From Euwallacea fornicatus (Eukaryota > Arthropoda > Insecta > Coleoptera > Curculionidae): a stretch of DNA of 64,000 nt. Where the stretch lies: NCBI RefSeq assembly GCF_040115645.1, contig NC_089563.1, positions 744,001 through 808,000 of the forward strand. Direction: 5' to 3'. The stretch's first letter is position 1, and the number at the start of each line of letters is the position of its first letter. The notes under the pieces are model-generated. The model was not told the origin of the DNA. It ran no database searches and saw only the letters and a program-made list of their open reading frames with translations. This document shows positions 57,115 to 64,000 of the stretch, piece by piece. A program made the position numbers and the translations under genes.

Positions 57115-58452
57115 CAGTCAGTCACATAAGTCTACGTATAACTAGCAAACTCATATTTTTTCGTAAATGATCATTATTGGCAATTAAAAATTTGCATTTC
57201 AATTAATAGGTTGGAAGAAAAAAAAATAATATAAAAATTTCCGATCTCACAAAAGTGCACATACAGTAGGCAAATTTTATTATACTTAAAAAAAAAACAA
57301 TTTAATATTTTTTTGGTGCACTTTCTGCATCTACAACTACTTGAAACTTTCTGGGCGTAGACGAAACCAAATTTCTGTGAGTATCTGGGGTAATTTCACC
57401 CCAAGCCGAAATGAATGCTCTTTTTAGCGATTCATTTTCTGAAATTTCGTAATTTTGCACCCCTCGCTCTAATGCATCCGATAGATGTTCGATAGGGTTC
57501 ATGTTTGGTGACTGGGGGAGTATGAAATTGATTGAGCACGTTGTAAAGGAGCCATTCTTTAACAACCAGGACGGTAAATTTGGGATCGTTGTCTTAATGG
57601 AAAAGCCTTTGGTTTCCTAATCTCATACGTTCAACTGATGGCAATGGATTATCACGTAAAATTTGTAAATATTTCTGACGATCCATTATACTTTCAGTGA
57701 AAACTAAGTTTCCCACACCAGCCGCAGACATTGAGCCCCATACCAATCCATTGCCTCTGCTATACTTGACTATGGGTAATAAGTTTTCAGGTTTTAGCTC
57801 TTCATTAGTTTTTCGTCATATTTTTCTTTTGCTATCAGAACCAAAAATAATGTATTTGCTTTCATCGGTAAAGAAGATCGAACTCCAAAACTCAATGCCC
57901 TTTTCTAAATACTTGTTTGCAAATTCTAGGTGTTTTTTAGGACATTCAGATCGGAATTTATTATTAGTTAAATTTGTTAAATTAATGTTTCTTTTATAAC
58001 GGTGTACACTGTATAACGAGCTAACTTAACAGCTTTTTCTATGCCACCATAAGGTTTTCTTTCGCTTCGTAATGAAACTATTAGTTCTCTAATTTCCTTT
58101 ACAATTTCTCTTAGCACCATGATGTTAGAGATTCAAAATTCGATTTAATATGTTTCATTGAAAATTTTCTACTAAACTAAAATATGATTTGTGCATATTT
58201 TTTGCGATAAAAATCCATAAAGCCCAAAAAATATTGTAGACTTTGTAGTATTTTTGCTGTATGTTCACTTTTGTGAGATCGTAAATTTTTATATTCATTT
58301 TTTTTCTTCCAACCTATTAATCGAAACCCAAGTTTTTAATTAACAATAATAATCATTTGAGAGGATTTTAATATATTTTAAAATACTTTTTAGATCATAA
58401 CTATGAAATAATACGAATTTGCTAGGTGTATGTAGACTTACGAGACTGACTG
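57115..58452 (-). mobile_element. Tc1-like element nested in the DD41D-type element
   Basis: A 1338-bp element between TA dinucleotides, with ends CAGTCAGTCACATAAGTCTA and its mirror GACTGACTG. Inverted arms of about 115-160 bp end in the shared AATAGGTTGGAAGAAAAAAA block; the right arm has an extra stretch of about 45 bp. Confidence 0.88.
57302..58125 (-). pseudogene. Tc1-like (DD34E) transposase relic
   Basis: Minus strand. The N-terminal part MVLREIVKEIRELIVSLRSE near 58120 is followed by RKPYGGIEKAVKLARYTVYT and several stops. Scraps of the centre follow (SSLPMKANTLFLVLIAKEKY; AMDWYGAQCLRLVW). The open C-terminal 87 codons read LPQSPNMNPIEHLSDALERG (third catalytic residue Glu in NPIEHL) to the stop at 57302. 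The second-Asp block is lost in frameshifted sequence. It is dead. Confidence 0.8.
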
Positions 58453-58657
58453 TATGTATGTCGCCGACAGCAGCCGTTATGAAAAAAAAAACAGCTTTAA
58501 ATTTAAACCTGCTTTGGAAGTTTATAAGTTGAATCACTCAGAGTTTTCAAAAAATAAACGCTCAAATGTGTCTTTTGGTGATTATATTATGATGCGACAA
58601 CCTTAGATTACTTACAAGACTGAGACTAAACTACTTTTGCGAATAAGTTAATAACAT

Positions 58658-58905
58658 TTACAATAATTGCTGAAAATGACTTTCATCTGTTACTATGGAT
58701 GCATCAATTCGTGTTAACATTGATTGACGAACTGTTTCGAATATACTTGGTGCCTGATTGCAAACAATCCAAATATCCTGTCCCTTAGATCTTGTTCATT
58801 TTGAACTGGAATTTTGTAAACTAGTGATTTCAAGTGACCCTACAGAAAATAATTTAAGGGATTTAAATCTGGTGATCTGGGAGGTCAGGCTTGCGGTCCA
58901 CTCTT
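58658..58905 (-). pseudogene. C-terminal part of a DD41D-type transposase
   Basis: Minus strand: PPRSPDLNPLNYFL (third-Asp block, D changed to N in PLN), GHLKSLVYKIPVQNEQDLRD. After a frameshift, SIFETVRQSMLTRIDASIVT and SHFQQLL with a stop at 58658 follow. This aligns block by block with the C-terminus of the 25932-27014 protein. Confidence 0.78.
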
Positions 58906-59410
58906 CCTATCTAACGGTTAAGGTAATACTCGTTCAGAATTAAGAATTTGCGAATTTTAATTTTTATATAATTCTCACTTATTTGGTGATAGTGCTTTTT
59001 TCAAAAATTGTTAGTAATTCAAATTGCGAACTTCCAGTGCAGGTTTAAGTTTAAACCCGCTTTTTTTAAATATCTGTTTTCAGCGAAAAATACTAGGAGT
59101 TACGGTTATTCAAATCCAAGTTCAACGCTGTATGTGGCACTTTCTAACATTAAACTAAAAAATAAATAAGTTTTTGAGTTTGTCATTACCGTTTGATTTT
59201 CTCATCACCGATACTTCAAATATTCAGAATTTCGTCGAACTGATATATTATTTAACAAACATGTAATCAAACCACCAAACAATTTTTTTTAAGCTCTGTA
59301 TCTCAAGAACTAAGCTGATACGGAGAAATGCTCATATGAACTTTTTATCTTAAAATTAGTCAAAGGTTCAATTTTTAAAGTTTGTACAAATACTTAATAC
59401 ACACCCTGTA

Positions 59411-62400
59411 TGATAAGTTAATACTTCTTAAATTGATATTTTCAACGACGAAATAAAAAACCTTTTATAAATACATACATATGTATGTAGGTTTGAAAGC
59501 GTTAGCGATTTGATGCCCTTGGGAGGATTGGTTTAATTTGTTCTTTAGGGTAAGAAAATTTTCTGAATCCGGCTTTAATAGCTGGCAATGTAATTAATTA
59601 AGGTATATTTAAATTTTTGGCATATGATTCGGATCTAAAAAATAGTGCTGGTTGGTAAGTAATTAAAAAGAAATTTTGGATTGTAACAACTTTTTAAGGA
59701 CAGTACCTATTTGAAAAAAATGTACACAATCTGAAAATTTCAGTCCTAGTAATTCATAATTGAAATTTTCGAGAATAGTATTTACAATTTTTGAAAGTTT
59801 TGAGAATTTTGTTTTAATTGGCATAAAATGCATAATTTTTTGAGTTGCTTCTTTTGCCGGTCCCAAACTAGGAAGAAATATAAAGTTCATTTGCTACATT
59901 TTAACAATAAAGAAATTTTGATTCTAATAACTGTTGATTTAAAAGATGCACTACCTGGTTTATAATTTTTGGAGCTGAGGTCATTGTTCCAATTAAAGAA
60001 ACATATACAGTTTTCTGTAACACTTGTTTTGACAATACTAAATGTTTAAAGAGGCCAATTTACCTCATATATTTTTTCACAATTTTCGAGCATTTAAAGA
60101 TTCCGGGATTAAACCGGACATAGTTCTAATTGTATTCTAGTTTTCTGAGATGTTCCTTTATTGGTATCAAAATTTTACTGGGATCGGTTTATCTCGTTTA
60201 TTTTTATCGTTACATAGACTTTAAAGATTTCAATCCTGATGAAATGTGATTTTAAGAATGTAAGATAATGTTACAATGAAACAAACAGATACAACTTTCG
60301 TAAATGGTCCGGAATGAGTTTGAGTTGATAGGAAATATGTGATTTCCAGAAAAGTTTCTTTTAGCGGTACCGGTGGTACGTTGACGGTACTTATAAAACG
60401 ATCTATTGGTTACATACTAATTTTCAATATTTTCTTAATACTAAACATTCCGGGTCTAGCATTTCCTCTCTTTACGCGTTTAAATTTTTTTCAAATACTC
60501 GTAACTTAATTTACAATGATCTACAAGAACTTAATGTTATATAGTTTTTTACAATTTTGAGACCCTTTTTTGGTAAATAAGATACTAATCAATGGTGGCG
60601 AGATCGGTGGAAGTGACGTAATTATATGTTAGGTGTATCTTATTACCATTATAGAGCTGCTTTATACAGAGATTATAAAACTGGTATTTCCAGTTCAAGC
60701 TGCTGCAGCTAAATAAATAAACATAGGAAAGTTTCAACAAAATCTAGGCAAAAAAAAGAAACTGTAAAACGTATTCTTTTAGAGCAGCATCACACTGGTC
60801 AAGTGCAGCTACTTAAATACCGAATATAAAATGCTCAACTGTCATTTTTAACTGTTCATTAATGGTTTCAATCAAACAATTAATTTGTATCAACTAAAAT
60901 AAAGATTGCACGGAAGCATTTTGTAAATGTTTATAATTCATTCATTCTAGCTGTATTAACAATCATTATAGAAACGAAATTTAGAATTATATAAATATAT
61001 TTCAAATAAAGAATGTTTCTATGAATAATTATTTATTTTAATAGGTTACATTGAACGAATTAGGATCAATAACCGGCAATGTAAAATTGATTTCTGCTTT
61101 ATTACGGTCGTAATGAAACCGACCCAATAAGTAGTGAATAAAGATGTTTTTTTTAGTCTTTCAAAAAGGTATTAATACAATCTGTATAATTTGTGACGTT
61201 GACATAGGCGGTAGGAAATTCGTCACATATAAGTTAAACTTCCTAGGTGATTTCCATTTAGATTCCATTCACAAAGGATTACCGATGTCTCCCTAATGGA
61301 AATTAACATATTTGAATATTATCAAGATTTATTTACATTTAAATAGTTGTTTTCCTAAACTTCAAGAAATAAGTGGTAACAGGTTACTTAGTTACTTATC
61401 ACAGAGTTCTTTGTGCGATATAGGTCTGTACAAAACAACATATCTTCATTCCAACCCTCTATAAAGGTATCTTCACATGTCCAAGCCCCAACCACTAGCT
61501 GATGTGTAACCTAAAATATCACAAAAATTGTAGATTTATGAAATTAAATAATAGCCAAGTAGTGTCTTAGATAAATTAATTTTTTTTTATGTGGTAAGTC
61601 CCGATATTATGAGAACCGAGAGGCTCCATCCTTAGATTATTTAATCTAATTACTATTTTACTCAGGTTACCATGTCATCAAACCAGATGGAATGTTTTTT
61701 TTTTATGAACACTTTTTGTTTCATGCACAAAAAACGCCTTATGGTTAATATAAAATTGACGCATTATTAAGCTCTGAAAACTACGCTGATTAAAACACAA
61801 TTCAAAATCTGTACCCATTTAACGGACTAACTATCAAGTAACAGCAATGTGTGGTATATTGAGCAGTTAAGTAGCCTATTTATATAAGACCATCTCTGTT
61901 TTTAATTCAGAATTTTTCGCGATATTTTTTAATTTTTAGTGCATTTTTTAAGTACATTAAGAAAAGTTTTGAACCATTATTATATCCGTTTTTAAAATAA
62001 ATTAAATTCTTAAAAGGTCTTTTAAAATTTTAAAGCGATCGAGAGAATTTCTTTTTAAATTTTTACTTGTTATAAATATATTTCTGAGGGAATTTATCTT
62101 AGATTTTAATGCCGTTGGTCGAAGCCGAATTATCTCACGATTTTTTAACAGCCGGTTAAAGATCCTTAAAAGTCGTTAACTTAGGATAATTCAGATTAAT
62201 TGCGGTGTTTAAACGTGAATTCCCCCACAATTTTGCTTGGTGCAATTGAGGACTAAATGAATCTTATTTTTATCTTATTGCTAATTATACATTTGGACAA
62301 CTGTAGTAAAAGTCATTGTTTTTACCGAGTTATTTGATTTTTATTCCTTTTTAAGTTTCGCCGGATAATTATTTTTATTTTATCGCGATTTTCGTACAGT

Positions 62401-63055
62401 TTACGATAATATTCTAAAACTTGTGGGACCTTTTTAGGATTTTACGTAATTTTCATATTACTTTTGGTCTTTTAAATTAAAAATGCCAAAATGTTTTTCC
62501 GCTACACCCGCCATCTGTGAATCAAGAGCGAAGGCTTATCGTAAGTTGCTGGACGTTTCTTGTTGTCAGTGTTCAATAGTAGACTGGAAATCGTGTGAGA
62601 TGGCGCAGAATATGCCACTGTGAGAAATCAGACATTTCTTTTAACACGAAGTTTTAATTCTTCTTATTTTAAGCAGAATCTTTAGTTTTTCTTCGATTCA
62701 ATGGATACAGCTCTGCAAATGTTTTAAATCTGGTAAATATGTATTTACCCTTAGTTGCACGAAGCGGTTGTATGGCTTCATCCAATCACTCTCCTTCTTG
62801 ACAATAATGCCCCACCTCATGATAGTACCGTTTCCAGTTATCACTGTACTTATAGTATCTCATTGAATGATTGCTGTACTTTTTTCTAATTCATACAAAC
62901 GATTAAAAAATATATAGATTGTTAATGAATAAGTGTCGGATATATCATAGGATGATTTTCTAACTAATTTTAAGGAGGAAGGTTTTGATAAACATTTATG
63001 TTAGTTCCTTTTACTTTTTAAGGTACGGGTTATCAGTAGTGAAAAAATAAATACG
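59411..63055. other. 3.6-kb gene-free, very AT-rich stretch
   Basis: No gene or element recognised. Near 59670 and 59910 the block AAAGAAATTTTGATT...TAACAACT recurs about 240 bp apart, and similar words recur to about 60500, so a decayed tandem repeat is possible. Nothing stronger is visible. Confidence 0.4.
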
Positions 63056-63059
63056 TATT

Positions 63060-63830
63060 ATTTTATATCCTTTCGATCTCAGCTAATTGTATGAAATTTC
63101 GTATCCGGAGTTTTTTTGGAATGAGAAATTCAAATTTATTAACGTTTTAGCTGTGTCTTTTAGAGGACGCCATAAGCGACCGTTAGAATGTTAAATTTTT
63201 GTCCGATGCGTTCGCGAAAAAAAAGTAGGCTGTGAAAAACAAAACAGCAGAGTTAACATAGACTGACATCTAAATTTTAAGCTATAAATATGAAGAAAAT
63301 TATTGTATGTATTTAATTATTTGTTATTTTTTTATTACTTTAAACTCAAATAGTGAAGAAGATTCTGTTTTTTAAGAAAATTATTGTCATTGTTTGTCTC
63401 CAAGAAATGACAAATTTTACTAATTCAGAACTAATCGATATATACATTTGCGTGTGTCAGTTCACTTCAATTTTTGTTTTTTTCACAACTTACTTTTTTA
63501 ATTTATTTTGTTTCGAGAATGCATCGGACAGAAATTAAAAGTGTCCCAATTGTTCTGGCGTCCTCTAGAAGACACAACTAAATCGTTCACAAATTTTATT
63601 TTCTATTTTCAAGAAACCTCTGGATACGAAATTTCGTAATTTTAGCTGGAAGAGATCGAAAGATATCAAGGAATATATGATTTTTTTTTATTTGATACCT
63701 CGTGTCTGGTATACCTAATGAGCTATAACGCATGTTTATAAGAACTTTCCATTTTAAAACTATTTGAAAAATTATCCTGTGAAATATCGGATATTTATTC
63801 AATAACACCCTGTCCTGTATACGGAATGTT
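63060..63830. mobile_element. Diverged MITE related to the 28.0-kb element
   Basis: GAAATTTCGTATCCGGAGTT, GAGAAATTCAAATTTATTAA and CTGTGTCTTTTAGAGGACGCC (63100-63172) reappear inverted at 63555-63650. They also match 28160-28250 (GGAAAATTCAAATTTATTCA, TGTGTCTTCTAGAGGGCGCC). The right side ends with AACACCCTGTCC near 63805-63815. The core is non-coding and the left outer end was not resolved. Confidence 0.6.
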
Positions 63831-63931
63831 TTAGCTTTAACCCACATAACTCTAATAGTGTATTGGACTTCTAGAAATAATGCCGGTTTACTATATGTAT
63901 AAACTAACGTCCCATAAAGCATCATTTAGTA

Positions 63932-64000
63932 TATACAGGGAGCTCAAATTTATTTTGAAAAATGGAAAATATCAAATTTCATCAAAAAGGACTAGAGATT
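63932..64000. repeat. Possible start of another TACAGGG-ended repeat
   Basis: ATATACAGGGAGCTCAAATT begins here and runs off the window. Only the end-like motif supports it. Confidence 0.3.

Larger units (their letters stand above)
56829..59408. mobile_element. DD41D-type element interrupted by a Tc1
   Basis: CAGGGTATTTACTAAGCAGT (56829) is mirrored at the right end (CACCCTG to 59408). The inverted arms exceed 200 bp, sharing TTGTACAAACTTTAAA, AAAGTTCATATG, AATAATATATCA and GTATCGGTGATGAGAAA. Without the Tc1 at 57115-58452 it is about 1.24 kb. The TA target is preserved on the right only. A minus-strand C-terminal transposase scrap remains at 58658-58905. Confidence 0.85.

Overview
The window looks like AT-rich insect nuclear DNA, plausibly from a beetle (inference). 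The grounds are spliced genes with GTAAGT donors, a methuselah-like GPCR, and a very dense load of mariner, Tc1, pogo and DD41D-type DNA transposons, many ending in TACAGGGTGTT. There is no sign of prokaryotic organisation. I see no rRNA or tRNA gene, CRISPR array or viral gene.

One host gene is supported. It is a minus-strand methuselah-like GPCR with two exons in the window: the secreted, cysteine-rich ectodomain (48967-49665) and the TM1-TM2 exon (43747-44028). A 4.9-kb intron separates them and the splice phases match exactly. I cannot find TM3-TM7. A coding-like minus-strand ORF at 41692-41915 may be another exon or part of a different gene.

Most of the rest is transposon debris. From 0 to 5.3 kb there are two dead mariners, one carrying a nested ORF1-only LINE fragment with a 14-bp target duplication. 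From 8.7 to 21.4 kb there is a DD41D transposase relic, an internally deleted relative, a 632-bp near-perfect hairpin, a 187-bp MITE family, further foldbacks and a dead pogo/Tigger element. From 23 to 31.4 kb there is a dead Tc1, an uninterrupted DD41D-like transposase inside clean terminal inverted repeats (25712-27338), a decayed cousin and another dead Tc1. From 33 to 40 kb there is a jerky/pogo fragment, a foldback, and a foldback broken by a LINE that is itself broken by a MITE. From 42 to 64 kb there is a Tc1 relic, the GPCR, a mariner relic, more foldbacks, a LINE 3' end with a long pure TAA tract, and a Tc1 nested inside a DD41D-type element.

The main theme is one transposon superfamily at every stage of decay. 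It runs from an apparently intact source, through half-length relics, to derivatives keeping only the N-terminal domain (37.4 kb) or only the C-terminal HF-x2-LL-type tail (34.4, 53.6, 58.7 kb). In at least five elements each end carries the terminal motif twice, 109-110 bp apart. That is the most systematic structural signal I found.
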